A stretch of DNA of 64,000 bases from Cupriavidus pauculus (GTDB lineage Bacteria; Pseudomonadota; Gammaproteobacteria; Burkholderiales; Burkholderiaceae), in assembly GCF_008693385.1 (NCBI RefSeq), contig NZ_CP044067.1, forward strand, positions 3,032,602 through 3,096,601, read 5' to 3'. The notes under the pieces were generated by a model, which saw only the letters and a list, made by a program, of their open reading frames with translations, was not told the origin of the DNA and did no database searches. The position numbers were made by a program, and so were the translations under genes. Shown here piece by piece: positions 27,841-37,309 of this stretch (positions are counted from its first letter, which is position 1; every line of letters begins with the position of its first letter).

Positions 27841-27869
27841 GGGAGGTATAATCAAAAGTCATTCCTCCC
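27841..27869 (+). promoter_or_regulatory. Perfect -10 box flanked by inverted repeat, upstream of LysR gene
   Basis: TATAAT (27847-27852) lies between GGGAGG (27841-27846) and CCTCCC (27864-27869), which are complementary. No good -35 element is seen, which suggests activator dependence or an extended promoter. The symmetry could also form a weak hairpin after the aldolase gene. Confidence 0.45.
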
Positions 27870-27889
27870 GATTCTCGCCCCTACCCGAC

Positions 27890-28801
27890 ATGGCACGGCG
27901 CATTCCCCCGCTGAACCCGCTGCGCGTCTTCGAAGTCGTGGCGCGCACGCAGAACCTGACGCTCGCCGCGCAGGAGCTCCATGTCTCGCAGTCCGCGGTG
28001 AGCCGGCAGATTGCCACGCTCGAGTCCTACCTTGGCGTGGAACTGTTCCGGCGCGAGCGGCATGGCGTGACGCTGACGCGTGCGGGGCAGGGGTATGCGG
28101 CGGAGATCGTGCCGGCGTTCGATGCGGTGGCTAATGCCACCGCGAAGCTGCTGCGCAGCACGTCGCAGGGCGCATTGCGCGTGCGCACGTACACCACGTT
28201 CGCGGCCAAATGGCTGATTCCGCGGCTGCCGGACTTCCAGCAGCAATATCCAAGCATCGAGGTGCGCATCGACAATGCGACGCCCGACGTCGATTTCGAT
28301 CGGGATCCGGCCGACGTGGCGATTCAGTTCGGCGATGGACGCTGGGCGCGCATGGCGGCCGACCATCTGTTCGACGACGAGATCGAACCCGTATGCACGC
28401 CCGCATATCTGGACCAGCATCGTGGCAAGCGCAACAAGCTCGAACCGCTGCTCCAGCATCGGTTGCTGGTATCGCACTATCGCCGCCGCGACTGGGACGA
28501 CTGGCTCGCACTGGCCGGGCTGGAAGCGGCGGCGCAGCGCACCGAGCGCATGAGCTTCAATAGCTCGGTGCTCACGTGGCAGGCGGCACTGGACGGGCTG
28601 GGCATTGCCATCGGCCAGTCGGCCATGCTCGAGGCCGAACTGGCGTCGGGGCGTCTGGTGCGCCCGTTCGCGCGGCCGCTGCGCCGGGAGATGGCCTACT
28701 ATCTGGTGCGGCCCCGCACGCAGCGTGAATCGCGGAAGGTCGGCGTCTTCCGCGACTGGCTGCTGGATACCGTCGCTCGCGAGGCGGGCCGCGGCGACTA
28801 G
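27890..28801 (+). CDS. LysR-family regulator, GcvA-like
   Basis: 303-residue LysR protein. HTH residues 5-65 start with the GcvA-subfamily pattern PPLNPLRVFEVVARTQNLTLAA. The effector domain shows DVAIQFGDGRW. It lies downstream of the class II aldolase and converges on the acyl-CoA dehydrogenase, sharing a CTAG where both stop codons overlap. Targets are not obvious, because it faces neither neighbour divergently. Confidence 0.87.
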   Translation: MARRIPPLNPLRVFEVVARTQNLTLAAQELHVSQSAVSRQIATLESYLGVELFRRERHGVTLTRAGQGYAAEIVPAFDAVANATAKLLRSTSQGALRVRTYTTFAAKWLIPRLPDFQQQYPSIEVRIDNATPDVDFDRDPADVAIQFGDGRWARMAADHLFDDEIEPVCTPAYLDQHRGKRNKLEPLLQHRLLVSHYRRRDWDDWLALAGLEAAAQRTERMSFNSSVLTWQAALDGLGIAIGQSAMLEAELASGRLVRPFARPLRREMAYYLVRPRTQRESRKVGVFRDWLLDTVAREAGRGD

Positions 28802-29952
28802 GCTTTGGGTGCGCGCTGCGAGAACGTACGCTCGAACACGCCCTCGGCAATCCGGTTCTTGAGCACCTCGATGGACCCGCCGGCGATCATCCAGCCGCGT
28901 GTGCGGCGCAGGCAGTATTCGACGATCGATTCCTGGCTATAGCCCATGCCGCCCATGACCTGCAGCGACTCGTTCGCGACCTCCCACCCGGCCTGATTGC
29001 AGGCCAGCTTGGCCATGGCGGTGCTGTGTGCCGACGGCAGGCCGTGTTCGCCTTCCATGGCGGCGCGATACAGCAGCAGCTGCGCCGACTCGAGCTTGAG
29101 CGCCATCTCGGCGAACTTCCACTGGATGCCCTGGAACTCGCATAGCTCGCGGCCGAACTGCTTGCGGATCTTCGCGTGTTCGCGGGCGATATTGAAGCAG
29201 TGGCGGCCCAGCGCGAGCGAGCGCGACGAGTTGCCGAGGCGTTCGACGTTGAAGCCCGAGATCTGGCGCTTGAAGCCGCCTTCGCCCAGCAGCAGGTTGT
29301 CCGCCGGAATGCGGCAGTCCTCGAAATACAGCTGGCACCATTCCTCGCCGCTCATGAACCTGGACGGCTCGCCGATCTGGAAACCCGGCGCGCCGCGCTC
29401 CACCAGCACCGAGCCGATTCCGCCCACGCCCGGGCCGAAGCGCACGTAGATCAGGAACAGTTCGGCTTCCGGGCTGTGCGTCGAGAAGATCTTGCTGCCG
29501 TTGATGACGTAGTGATCGCCATCGCGCTTCGCCGACGTCTTGAGTTCGGTCACGGCCGAGCCCGCTTCGGGTTCGGTCATGCCGAGCGCGATCAGCTTCT
29601 TGCCCGCGAGCAGGTCGGGCAGGAAGCGCTGCTTCTGTTCCGGCGTTGCATATTCGACGAATGTGCGGATGGGGCCGAAGTTGCCGGCCTGCACGATGTC
29701 CGCGCTCTTGGGGCAGACGAGCGCCACTTCCTGGATGGCGATGACCGCATGCATGAGCGTGCCGCCCTGGCCGCCGTCTTCTTCCGAGAACGCGATGCCG
29801 AGCAGGCCCTGCTCCGCGATCATGCGCGCGGCGTCCCACGGGTAGTGCGGCGAATGCGCGCGTTCCAGCGCGCCCGGGGCAAGCTTGTCCTGAGCGAAGC
29901 GGCGCACCGATTCCGCAAACGCCTGATGTTCTTCGCTGAGCTCGAAATTCAT
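28798..29952 (-). CDS. Acyl-CoA dehydrogenase
   Basis: 384-residue FAD-dependent acyl-CoA dehydrogenase that introduces an alpha-beta double bond into an acyl-CoA. The mid-domain has ALGMTEPEAGSAVTELKTSA, and the C-terminal domain has QVMGGMGYSQESIVEYCLRR followed by WMIAGGSIEVLKNRIAEGVF. The start is ATG 29952 (MNFELSEEHQAF). A catalytic base may be the Glu in YSQESIVEYCLRRTR. It is a single-gene unit next to the divergent glucarate operon. Substrate unknown. Confidence 0.9.
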   Translation of the reverse strand: MNFELSEEHQAFAESVRRFAQDKLAPGALERAHSPHYPWDAARMIAEQGLLGIAFSEEDGGQGGTLMHAVIAIQEVALVCPKSADIVQAGNFGPIRTFVEYATPEQKQRFLPDLLAGKKLIALGMTEPEAGSAVTELKTSAKRDGDHYVINGSKIFSTHSPEAELFLIYVRFGPGVGGIGSVLVERGAPGFQIGEPSRFMSGEEWCQLYFEDCRIPADNLLLGEGGFKRQISGFNVERLGNSSRSLALGRHCFNIAREHAKIRKQFGRELCEFQGIQWKFAEMALKLESAQLLLYRAAMEGEHGLPSAHSTAMAKLACNQAGWEVANESLQVMGGMGYSQESIVEYCLRRTRGWMIAGGSIEVLKNRIAEGVFERTFSQRAPKA

Positions 29953-30128
29953 GGTTGGTCTCTCGATCCTGTTGCAGTCGCGGCAGGATCGCCGATCGGG
30001 GCGTGCCTGTGAACTTCGGGTTTCGCCACCAGTCATGAGAATTTGTCATGCCTGGGCGCGCTAGCGGGAAAACCCTAGTCCCCATCCGAGTGCATTCCGG
30101 CCACGGCGTGCTAGTATTCGAACCGCAA

Positions 30129-30142
30129 TGTTATCGTTAAAC
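30129..30142 (+). promoter_or_regulatory. LacI-family-type operator upstream of gudD
   Basis: TGTTATCGTTAAAC matches the LacI-family pattern TGTTANCGNTAACA at ten of twelve fixed positions, with the central CG preserved. It lies 25 bases before the gudD GTG start. A LacI-type regulator gene closes the same gene group (32634), so it is the likely ligand of this site. The 214-base gap between the dehydrogenase and gudD also holds CATGA-N7-TCATG at 30034-30050. Confidence 0.5.
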
Positions 30143-30166
30143 CTAGCGTCAAACGGAGAGTTTCCA

Positions 30167-31510
30167 GTGCAACAGACTTCGCATCCAGCTACCCCAGTCG
30201 TGACCGAACTGACCGTCGTGCCGGTCGCGGGTCATGACAGCATGCTGATGAACCTTTCCGGCGCGCATGGCCCTTACTTCACGCGAAATATCGTCATCCT
30301 CAAGGACAGCGCGGGCAATATTGGCGTGGGAGAGGTGCCCGGCGGCGAGGGCATCCGCCAGACGCTCGAGGACGCGCGGCCACTCGTCGTCGGCCAGCCC
30401 ATCGGCCAGTACCAGGCCATCCAGAACAAGGTGCGCGAGGCGTTCGCGAGCCGCGACGCCGGCGGCCGCGGTCTGCAGACGTTCGACCTGCGCATCACGA
30501 TTCACGCCGTGACGGCGCTCGAGGCCGCGCTGCTCGACCTGCTGGGCAAGCATCTGCAGGTGCCCGTGGCCGCGCTGCTCGGCGAAGGTCAGCAGCGCGA
30601 CGCGGTGGAGATGCTCGGCTATCTGTTCTACGTCGGGGACCGCAAGCGCACGCCGCTCGACTATCGCACCGAGCCCGATGCCGACAATGCATGGTTCCGC
30701 GTGCGTAACGAGGAAGCGATGACGCCGGAAGGCGTGGTGCGCCTGGCCGAGGCGGCCTTCGAACGTTACGGCTTCAACGATTTCAAGCTCAAGGGCGGTG
30801 TGTTCAGCGGCGACGAGGAGATGGAAGCCATCGTCGCGCTGGCCGAGCGCTTTCCGAGGGCCCGCATCACGCTCGATCCGAACGGCGCATGGGCGCTCAA
30901 GGAGGCGGTGCGGCTGTGCCGCGACAAGCATGGCGTGCTGGCTTATGCCGAGGACCCGTGCGGTGCCGAGGAGGGCTATTCGGGCCGCGAGATCATGGCC
31001 GAGTTTCGCCAGGCCACGGGCCTGCCCACGGCGACCAACATGATCGCGACCGACTGGCGCCAGATGGGCCATGCGATGCGTCTGCACTCCGTGGACATTC
31101 CGCTTGCGGACCCGCACTTCTGGACCATGCAGGGTTCGGTGCGCGTGGCGCAGATGTGCTCGGAGTGGGGCCTGACGTGGGGCTCGCACTCGAACAACCA
31201 CTTCGATATCTCGCTGGCGATGTTTACGCATGTGGCCGCCGCGGCGCCGGGCCGCGTGACGGCCATCGACACGCACTGGATCTGGCAGGACGGCCAGCGC
31301 CTGACGCGCGATCCGCTCAAGATCGAGGGCGGCCTCGTGCAGGTGCCGAAGACACCGGGCCTCGGCGTGGAACTCGATATGGACGCGCTGGCCCGCGCGC
31401 ACGAGCTGTACAAGCAGAAGGGCCTCGGCGCGCGCGACGACGCGATCACGATGCAGTACCTGATTCCGAACTGGAAGTTCAACAACAAGGCGCCCTGCAT
31501 GGTCCGCTGA
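30167..31510 (+). CDS. gudD: Glucarate dehydratase
   Basis: 447-residue enolase-superfamily acid-sugar dehydratase, the length of E. coli GudD. It converts D-glucarate (and often L-idarate) to 5-keto-4-deoxyglucarate. Diagnostic segments are [20 protein letters not shown], the catalytic Lys in [10 protein letters not shown], metal ligands around [11 protein letters not shown] and [18 protein letters not shown], and the catalytic-His region in [12 protein letters not shown]. The GTG start has ACGGAGAG seven bases upstream; an ATG at 30128 lies at the operator and is less likely. It is followed by a Bug receptor, suggesting uptake and dehydration of aldarates. Confidence 0.93.
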   Translation: MQQTSHPATPVVTELTVVPVAGHDSMLMNLSGAHGPYFTRNIVILKDSAGNIGVGEVPGGEGIRQTLEDARPLVVGQPIGQYQAIQNKVREAFASRDAGGRGLQTFDLRITIHAVTALEAALLDLLGKHLQVPVAALLGEGQQRDAVEMLGYLFYVGDRKRTPLDYRTEPDADNAWFRVRNEEAMTPEGVVRLAEAAFERYGFNDFKLKGGVFSGDEEMEAIVALAERFPRARITLDPNGAWALKEAVRLCRDKHGVLAYAEDPCGAEEGYSGREIMAEFRQATGLPTATNMIATDWRQMGHAMRLHSVDIPLADPHFWTMQGSVRVAQMCSEWGLTWGSHSNNHFDISLAMFTHVAAAAPGRVTAIDTHWIWQDGQRLTRDPLKIEGGLVQVPKTPGLGVELDMDALARAHELYKQKGLGARDDAITMQYLIPNWKFNNKAPCMVR

Positions 31511-31565
31511 CGACCCGTTGCGGGTCCGCCTTCTACAAGAAATCAGTCAATCCAGGAGACAAACA

Positions 31566-32573
31566 ATGAAAGATTCCCGCCCCTCGTTGCGCCGCCGCGC
31601 GCTGATTGCCGCCACGCTGGTCGCCGGCATTGCCGTCACGGGCGCGGCCGGCACGGCACTGGCGTCCGACGCCAGGTGGCCGACCAAGGCCGTCTCGGTG
31701 GTGGTGCCGTTCCCGGCCGGCGGTTCCACCGACACGATCGCGCGCATGCTCGCGCAGCCGCTCAACGAGAAGCTCGGCCAGCCGTTCGTGATCGATAACC
31801 GTCCGGGTGCCACGGGCGCGATCGGTGCGACGTTCGTCAAACGCGCGCCGGCCGACGGCTACACGATGATGGTGGCATCGATCGGCGTGTATGCGGTCAA
31901 CCCGTTCCTGCAGAAGAATCTTGCCTACGATCCGGCCAAGGATTTCGACCTGCTGACCGTGGCCGTGCGCGCGCCGAACGTGCTGGTGGCCAATCCGGGC
32001 TTCCCGGCCAGGTCGCTGCCGGAGCTCGTGGCCTATATGAAGAAGAACCCGGGCAAGGTGACGTTCGCCAACTCGGGTGCCGGTTCGTCGGACCACCTGA
32101 CGGCGGCGCTGTTCTGGCAGAAGAGCGGGGCGCAGGGGCTGCACGTGCCGTACAAGGGCGGCGCACCGGCGATCTCAGATCTGCTGGCCGGGCAGGTAGA
32201 CGTGTCGTTCCAGAACGTGAACGCGGTGCTGCAGCATATCCGCTCGGGCAAGCTCAAGGCGCTGGCCGTGACGTCGGAGAAGCGCTCGGCGGTGCTGCCG
32301 GACGTGCCGACGATGGCGGAGGGCGGCGTCAAGGACGTGGAAGTGTATTCGTGGCAGGCCGCCGCGGCGCCGAAGGGTCTGCCGGCCGACGTGAAGACGC
32401 GCCTGCATGGCGCCATCGTGAGCGCGCTCAAGGATGAGGGCATGCAGAAGAAGCTGAGCGAACAGGGCTTCGAGGTCGTGGCCAACACGCCGGAGCAGTT
32501 CGTCCAGTTCGAGCAGCAGGAACTCAAGCGCTGGAAGGAAGTGATCGAGAAGGGCGGCATCACGATGGAGTGA
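31566..32573 (+). CDS. Periplasmic substrate-binding protein, Bug/TctC family (TTT receptor, probably aldarate)
   Basis: 335-residue Bug receptor with a twin-domain periplasmic fold. The start is ATG 31566 behind AGGAG. The signal peptide ends near TALASDARWP, and the carboxylate loop is VSVVVPFPAGGSTDTIARML, with VIDNRPGATGAIGATFV. It lies 55 bases downstream of gudD and is followed by a LacI regulator, so glucarate or a related sugar diacid is the most likely ligand (inference from context). Confidence 0.9.
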   Translation: MKDSRPSLRRRALIAATLVAGIAVTGAAGTALASDARWPTKAVSVVVPFPAGGSTDTIARMLAQPLNEKLGQPFVIDNRPGATGAIGATFVKRAPADGYTMMVASIGVYAVNPFLQKNLAYDPAKDFDLLTVAVRAPNVLVANPGFPARSLPELVAYMKKNPGKVTFANSGAGSSDHLTAALFWQKSGAQGLHVPYKGGAPAISDLLAGQVDVSFQNVNAVLQHIRSGKLKALAVTSEKRSAVLPDVPTMAEGGVKDVEVYSWQAAAAPKGLPADVKTRLHGAIVSALKDEGMQKKLSEQGFEVVANTPEQFVQFEQQELKRWKEVIEKGGITME

Positions 32574-32597
32574 TGGCTGGGGTCTGCTGCCTGCGGA

Positions 32598-32627
32598 GGG
32601 GAGGCAACGTCCTCCCTCCATTACAAT
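32598..32627 (+). promoter_or_regulatory. Hairpin and -10 box immediately before the LacI gene
   Basis: GGGGAGG pairs with CCTCCCT around CAACGT (32598-32617), with no U-tract. Right after it is TACAAT (32622-32627), a good -10 element ending only six bases before the LacI ATG. Initiation about seven bases downstream would fall on the ATG itself, so a leaderless transcript is possible. Confidence 0.45.
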
Positions 32628-32633
32628 CACCGC

Positions 32634-33659
32634 ATGCCTCGCACCCCATCCCCTTCCATTCCGGCTCAGAACATCCGCGTCACGCTCAAGGACGTGGCGA
32701 GCGTCGCGGGGGTATCGGCCATGACGGTATCGCGCGTGCTCAACGCGCCCGATACCATCTCCGCGGCCACGGTGGCCAGGGTACGCGAAGCCATTGCGAG
32801 CACGGGCTACGTGCCCAACAGCGCCGCCAAGGCCCTGCGCTCGAGCAAGAGCCGGCTGATCGCGGCCGTGCTGCCCACGCTGACGGGCTCCGTGTTCCTC
32901 GATACCATCGGCGCGCTCACGGCCGCACTGGCCCGGCGCGGCTACCAGCTCATGGTGGGCCAGAGCGGCTATAGCGCGATTGGCGAAGACCAGCTGATTA
33001 CCGACATCATTTCCCGGCGTCCGGACGGTATCGTGCTGACGGGCGTCGTTCATACCGACGAGGGCCGCCGCCGGTTGCTGGCATCGGGTATCCCGATCGT
33101 CGAGACATGGGACCTCACGCCCGAACCGCTGGACGTGCTGGTGGGCTTCTCGCACGAAGCGGTGGGCCGCGAGGTGAGCCGCTTTCTGGTCGGCAAGGGC
33201 CGCCGGAGGCTGGCGCTGATCGGCGGTGACGACGTGCGTTCCAAACGGCGCTGGACCGCCTTCGCGAAATCCGCGCGCGCGCTCGGGGTGCCCGCACCGG
33301 TCGCCCGCTTCGTGTCCGCGCCCACGACGCTCGCGCACGGCCGCGAAACGCTGCGCGCATTGCTTGCCGAACATCCGGACGTGGATGCCATTTTCTGCAG
33401 TTCGGACGCGCTCGCGCTGGGCGTGCTGATCGAAGCGCGCGCGCAGGGCATCGACGTGCCGAAGCAACTGGCTGTGATCGGCTTCGGCGACCTCAACTTC
33501 TCCGCCCAGCTGGACCCCGCGCTGACGACGGTACGCATCGACGGCCCCCGCATCGGCGAACTCGCGGCCCACTGCATCGTGGCCCGCGCGCTCGGCGAGC
33601 CGCTCGACGAACGCATCATCGACGTCGGCTTCACGATCGTCGAACGCGAGAGCACCTGA
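32634..33659 (+). CDS. LacI-family regulator, gluconate/aldarate-operon type
   Basis: 341-residue LacI/GalR protein. The N-terminal HTH is VTLKDVASVAGVSAMTVSRV, with the hinge helix ending NSAAKALRSSKSRLIA, then a periplasmic-binding-like ligand domain. The pattern is close to the GntR subgroup of LacI regulators. It is probably the repressor of the gudD-Bug unit just upstream, with the operator-like site at 30129-30142 as a target. No ribosome-binding site is seen before the ATG, in line with a leaderless message. Confidence 0.87.
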   Translation: MPRTPSPSIPAQNIRVTLKDVASVAGVSAMTVSRVLNAPDTISAATVARVREAIASTGYVPNSAAKALRSSKSRLIAAVLPTLTGSVFLDTIGALTAALARRGYQLMVGQSGYSAIGEDQLITDIISRRPDGIVLTGVVHTDEGRRRLLASGIPIVETWDLTPEPLDVLVGFSHEAVGREVSRFLVGKGRRRLALIGGDDVRSKRRWTAFAKSARALGVPAPVARFVSAPTTLAHGRETLRALLAEHPDVDAIFCSSDALALGVLIEARAQGIDVPKQLAVIGFGDLNFSAQLDPALTTVRIDGPRIGELAAHCIVARALGEPLDERIIDVGFTIVEREST

Positions 33660-33674
33660 CTGCCACGACCCGGC

Positions 33675-34454
33675 TCAGATGCCTTGCCCGCCGGACACCT
33701 CGATCCGCTGCGCATTGACCCAGCGGTTGCTCTCCGACAGCAGCCCCGCGATCATCGGCCCGATATCGTCGGGTACGCCCGCGCGGCCCAGCGCCGTCAT
33801 ATCGGCAAACAGCTTGTTGATCTCGGCATTGTCGCGCACGGCGCCGCCACCGAAATCGGTCTCGATTGCACCCGGCGCCACGGTATTCACGGCAATGCCG
33901 CGCGCACCGAGTTCCTTCGCCATATAGACCGACAGCACCTCGACCGCGGCCTTGACCGCCGCATACGCGCCGTAGCCGGGGAACGATACCCGCGTGAGGC
34001 CGCTCGACAGATTGACGATGCGTCCGCCGTCGGCGATCAGCGGCAGCAGCGCCTGCGTCAGGAAATAGACGCCCTTGAAGTGCACGTTGACGAGGCTGTC
34101 GAACTGCGCCTCGGTGGTGTCCGCGATCAGCGCGTACTCGCCGTGGCCCGCGTTGTTGACGAGGTGGTCGAACGTGTCGCGCTGCCACGTTTCGCGCAAC
34201 GCGGCACGCAGCTGTTCCGCGAACGCCGCGAAGCTCGCGATATTGCCGGTATCGAGCTGCAGCGCGCGCGCCTTGCGGCCCATGGCCGCGATCTGCGCGA
34301 CCACGGCGTCGGCTTCCGCCGCGCTGCGCTGGTAGGTCACGATCACGTCGCCGCCGCTGCGGGCGATGGCGAGCGCGGTATTGCGGCCGAGGCCGCGGCT
34401 GGCGCCGGTGACGATGGCGATCTTGCTCGAGGATGGGGTCATGGTCTGGCTCAT
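33675..34454 (-). CDS. Short-chain dehydrogenase/reductase
   Basis: 259-residue classical SDR oxidoreductase. It has the NAD(P)-binding TGASRGLGRNTALA, NNAGHGEYALI and catalytic YAAVK, with the Ser in VNLSSG. The C-terminus GGQGI is typical of the family. It diverges from an AraC_N-type regulator gene across 176 bases, a common pair in which the regulator controls the reductase. An imperfect GCAAC-N11-GTTGC repeat is at 34483-34503 in that gap. Substrate unknown. Confidence 0.88.
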   Translation of the reverse strand: MSQTMTPSSSKIAIVTGASRGLGRNTALAIARSGGDVIVTYQRSAAEADAVVAQIAAMGRKARALQLDTGNIASFAAFAEQLRAALRETWQRDTFDHLVNNAGHGEYALIADTTEAQFDSLVNVHFKGVYFLTQALLPLIADGGRIVNLSSGLTRVSFPGYGAYAAVKAAVEVLSVYMAKELGARGIAVNTVAPGAIETDFGGGAVRDNAEINKLFADMTALGRAGVPDDIGPMIAGLLSESNRWVNAQRIEVSGGQGI

Positions 34455-34630
34455 CTTGGGCTCCTGAAACAGGTGGTTGGGTGCAACGAATTATTGGAGT
34501 TGCGAGCCCGATAGTCTTAGTCAATTCCTCGGCGTTACTTGCCTGATCCTACGAATTGCCGCCGGAGCGCCCCCAGGGAATGGCCGGTCGGGGTAGCGAA
34601 AGGGGCCGGGATCGGGCTACGATCGCAGCC

Positions 34631-35524
34631 ATGAACGACGCCCTGCTCGATGCCGTCCGCCGTTACGCGGACACGTATGCCGATGCCGACGGCCTGGCCC
34701 GTACGCCCGTGCCCGGGCTGACCACGATCCGCTCGACCTCCCCGAGCGGGCTGCTCTATGCGATCGCGCGTCCGCTCGTCTGCCTCGTGCTACAGGGCAC
34801 CAAGCAGGTCACGATGGGCGCGCAGACGCTGACGTTCGGCCCCGGCGATTCGCTGCTGATCACCGCCGACGTGCCGACCGTGAGCCAGGTCACGGCCGCG
34901 AGCCCGGCACGGCCCTACCTGTCCCTCGTGCTCGACCTCGAACCCGCCGTCATCGCGGACCTGACCATGCAGATGCAGGGGGGGCCAGTGCCGGACGGCG
35001 CAGCCGTGCGCTTCGAGCCGACCGACGGCGAAGTGTCGGACGCCGCGCTGCGGCTGATGCGCTTGCTCGAACGGCCAGAGGCGGTGCCGGTATTGCATGC
35101 GCAGCGGGTGCGCGAGCTGCATTACTGGTTGCTGGAGGGACGGCATGGCGCGGCGATCCGGCGCCTGGGCTGGCCCGAAGGCAATGCGCGGCGCGTGGCG
35201 CGCGCGGTGGCCGTGCTGCGCGACGAATTCGCGCAGCCGTTGCCGATGGAGCGGCTGGCCAGCGTCGCGGGCATGAGCCCATCCTCGTTCTATCAGCACT
35301 TTCGCGCCGTTACGTCGCTGTCGCCGCTACAGTTCCAGAAGCAACTGCGCCTGATCGAGGCGCGCCGGCTGATGCTGGCCGATGGCATGACCGCGAGCGA
35401 TGCCGCCTTTGCGGTCGGCTACGAGAGCGTGCCGCAGTTCACGCGCGAGTATCGCCGCATGTTCGGGCTGCCGCCGGCAAAGGATGCCGAGGCCCTGCGC
35501 GGTGCCGTGGTGGCCGCCGCCTGA
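34631..35524 (+). CDS. AraC-family regulator with AraC_N cupin domain
   Basis: 297-residue regulator. The N-terminal AraC_N cupin domain (ARPLVCLVLQGTKQVTMGAQ, FGPGDSLLITADVPTVSQV) is followed by two HTHs in residues about 195-285 (PLPMERLASVAGMSPSSFYQ, then MTASDAAFAVGYESVPQFTR). The ATG at 34631 is selected over an upstream in-frame ATG at 34556 because it starts the conserved domain. It probably activates the divergent SDR gene. Confidence 0.87.
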   Translation: MNDALLDAVRRYADTYADADGLARTPVPGLTTIRSTSPSGLLYAIARPLVCLVLQGTKQVTMGAQTLTFGPGDSLLITADVPTVSQVTAASPARPYLSLVLDLEPAVIADLTMQMQGGPVPDGAAVRFEPTDGEVSDAALRLMRLLERPEAVPVLHAQRVRELHYWLLEGRHGAAIRRLGWPEGNARRVARAVAVLRDEFAQPLPMERLASVAGMSPSSFYQHFRAVTSLSPLQFQKQLRLIEARRLMLADGMTASDAAFAVGYESVPQFTREYRRMFGLPPAKDAEALRGAVVAAA

Positions 35525-35600
35525 GCGCGCGGCGCGCTTTCCTTCCCATCCGAAGCAGGGCGTGGCGAAACTTCCACGCCGCGCATGTGTCGTTAAGTTC

Positions 35601-36683
35601 ATGAATATCGATATCCTGATCAATCACCCGTGGTTCAACACATGGGCCGCGGCCATCATCGCCGTCGTGCTGGCGCTGATCGTGCACAAGCTCGGCGGCT
35701 TGCTGCTGCTGCGGATCGCGCGCCATTCGGCGGTGCTGCACGCGATCCTCACCAAGATCCGCGCGCCCGCCAAGTTCGTGCTGCCGCTGCTCGCGCTGCA
35801 GACCGTCTGGCAGGCGGCCGGCGACGACCTGCGCTGGATCGACAACGTGCGGCACATCAACGGCCTGCTGATGATCGCGGCCACCACCTGGCTGATCGTG
35901 CGCATCATCGCGGGTTTCGCGCAGGGGATTCTGGACCGGCATCCCGTGGACGTCGCGGACAACGTGGCCGCGCGGCGCATCCATACGCAGACGCGCGTGC
36001 TGTCGCGCATCGCCATGACGCTCGTGATGGTGATGGGCGCGGCCATGCTGCTGATGACTTTCCCGGGCGCGCGGCAGGTCGGCGCGAGCCTGCTGGCGTC
36101 CGCGGGGGTGGTCGGCCTGGTCGCCGGCTTTGCGGCCAAGCCCGTGTTCAGCAACATGATCGCGGGCCTGCAGCTCGCGCTCACGCAGCCGATCCGGCTC
36201 GACGACGTGCTGATCGTCGAAGGCGAATGGGGCAGGGTGGAGGAGATCACCGGGACCTACGTCGTGCTCAAGATCTGGGACGAGCGCCGGCTGATCATTC
36301 CGCTGCAGTACTTTATCGAGAAGCCGTTCCAGAACTGGACGCGCAACAACTCCGCGCTGATGGGTTCGGTGTTCTTCTATGTCGACTACGGCATGCCGCT
36401 CGCGCCGCTGCGCAAGGAGCTCGAACGCATCGTCCATGCGGCCCCGGAATGGGACCAGCGCTTCTTCAACCTCGTGGTGTCCGATACCACCGACCGCACG
36501 ATGCAGTTGCGCGTGCTCTGCACGGCCGCCTCGTCGGGGCTGGCATGGGACCTGCGTTGCGTGGTCCGGGAGGGCCTGATCGACTTCATGCAGCGCGAAT
36601 ATCCGCAATTCCTGCCCCGGCTTCGGATCGAGGGCGAGGTCGGTCATGGCCATTCGAGCGGGGGAGAGGGCATACCGGCCTGA
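35601..36683 (+). CDS. MscS-family mechanosensitive ion channel
   Basis: 360-residue small-conductance mechanosensitive channel homologue. Four membrane helices lie in residues about 13-190 (AAAIIAVVLALIVHKLGGLL; VMVMGAAMLLMTF; VGASLLASAGVVGLVAGFAA as pore helix). The beta domain has ITQ-type PIRLDDVLIVEGEWGRVEEI and IPLQYFIEKPFQNWTRNN. It probably relieves turgor on osmotic downshock. It has an independent position, 76 bases after the AraC gene. Confidence 0.9.
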   Translation: MNIDILINHPWFNTWAAAIIAVVLALIVHKLGGLLLLRIARHSAVLHAILTKIRAPAKFVLPLLALQTVWQAAGDDLRWIDNVRHINGLLMIAATTWLIVRIIAGFAQGILDRHPVDVADNVAARRIHTQTRVLSRIAMTLVMVMGAAMLLMTFPGARQVGASLLASAGVVGLVAGFAAKPVFSNMIAGLQLALTQPIRLDDVLIVEGEWGRVEEITGTYVVLKIWDERRLIIPLQYFIEKPFQNWTRNNSALMGSVFFYVDYGMPLAPLRKELERIVHAAPEWDQRFFNLVVSDTTDRTMQLRVLCTAASSGLAWDLRCVVREGLIDFMQREYPQFLPRLRIEGEVGHGHSSGGEGIPA

Positions 36684-36716
36684 CCCGCCCGCATCATGCG
36701 CAATGGAGCGAACAAT

Positions 36717-37286
36717 ATGCAACGAGGGCAGGCAAGAATTACCGCGACGCTGGCATTCGGCGCCGCGCTGGTGGGTACCACGCTGCTGCTGCAGGCATGC
36801 GGCGCCTTTGCGGGCGGGAAGCGCGGCAACGACGCGGTGCCGCAGCCGGCAAAGCCCGTCGACCTCGAACGCTACCTCGGCAAGTGGTACGAATACGCGC
36901 GCTACGAGAACCGCTTCGAGCGCGACTGCGATTACGTGACGGCCGAGTATGGCAAGCGCGAGGACGGCAAGGTGTCCGTGCGCAATACCTGCGGGGCGCG
37001 GCCGGGCGCATCGCCGAAGGTGTCGGAGGGCCGGGCGCGCGTGGTGCCGGACAGCGGCAACGCGAAGCTCGAGGTCTCGTTCTTCGGGCCGTTCTATGTT
37101 GGCGACTATTGGGTGCTCGACCACGCGGACGACTATACGTGGTCGATCGTCGGCGAGCCGTCGGGGCGCTTCCTGTGGATCCTCACGCGCGAACCCAAGC
37201 CCACGGCATCGGCCGGCAAGGCGCTGATCGACCGCGCGCGGGCATTGGGCTATGACACCTCGATGCTGCGCATGACCGCGCAGTAA
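36717..37286 (+). CDS. blc: Lipocalin-family outer-membrane lipoprotein (Blc-like)
   Basis: 189-residue bacterial lipocalin. The signal ends in a lipobox (LLLQAC, Cys near residue 25), so it should be lipid-anchored. The lipocalin signature is LERYLGKWYEYARYENRFER, with later YWVLDHADDYTWSIVGEPSG and LWILTREP. Blc proteins bind lysophospholipids or fatty acids and are tied to envelope stress. GGAG lies eight bases before ATG 36717. It directly follows the MscS gene (33 bases), a plausible envelope-stress pair. Confidence 0.9.
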   Translation: MQRGQARITATLAFGAALVGTTLLLQACGAFAGGKRGNDAVPQPAKPVDLERYLGKWYEYARYENRFERDCDYVTAEYGKREDGKVSVRNTCGARPGASPKVSEGRARVVPDSGNAKLEVSFFGPFYVGDYWVLDHADDYTWSIVGEPSGRFLWILTREPKPTASAGKALIDRARALGYDTSMLRMTAQ

Positions 37287-37309
37287 CGCCCGGTAAGGGG
37301 CGGTAAGGG

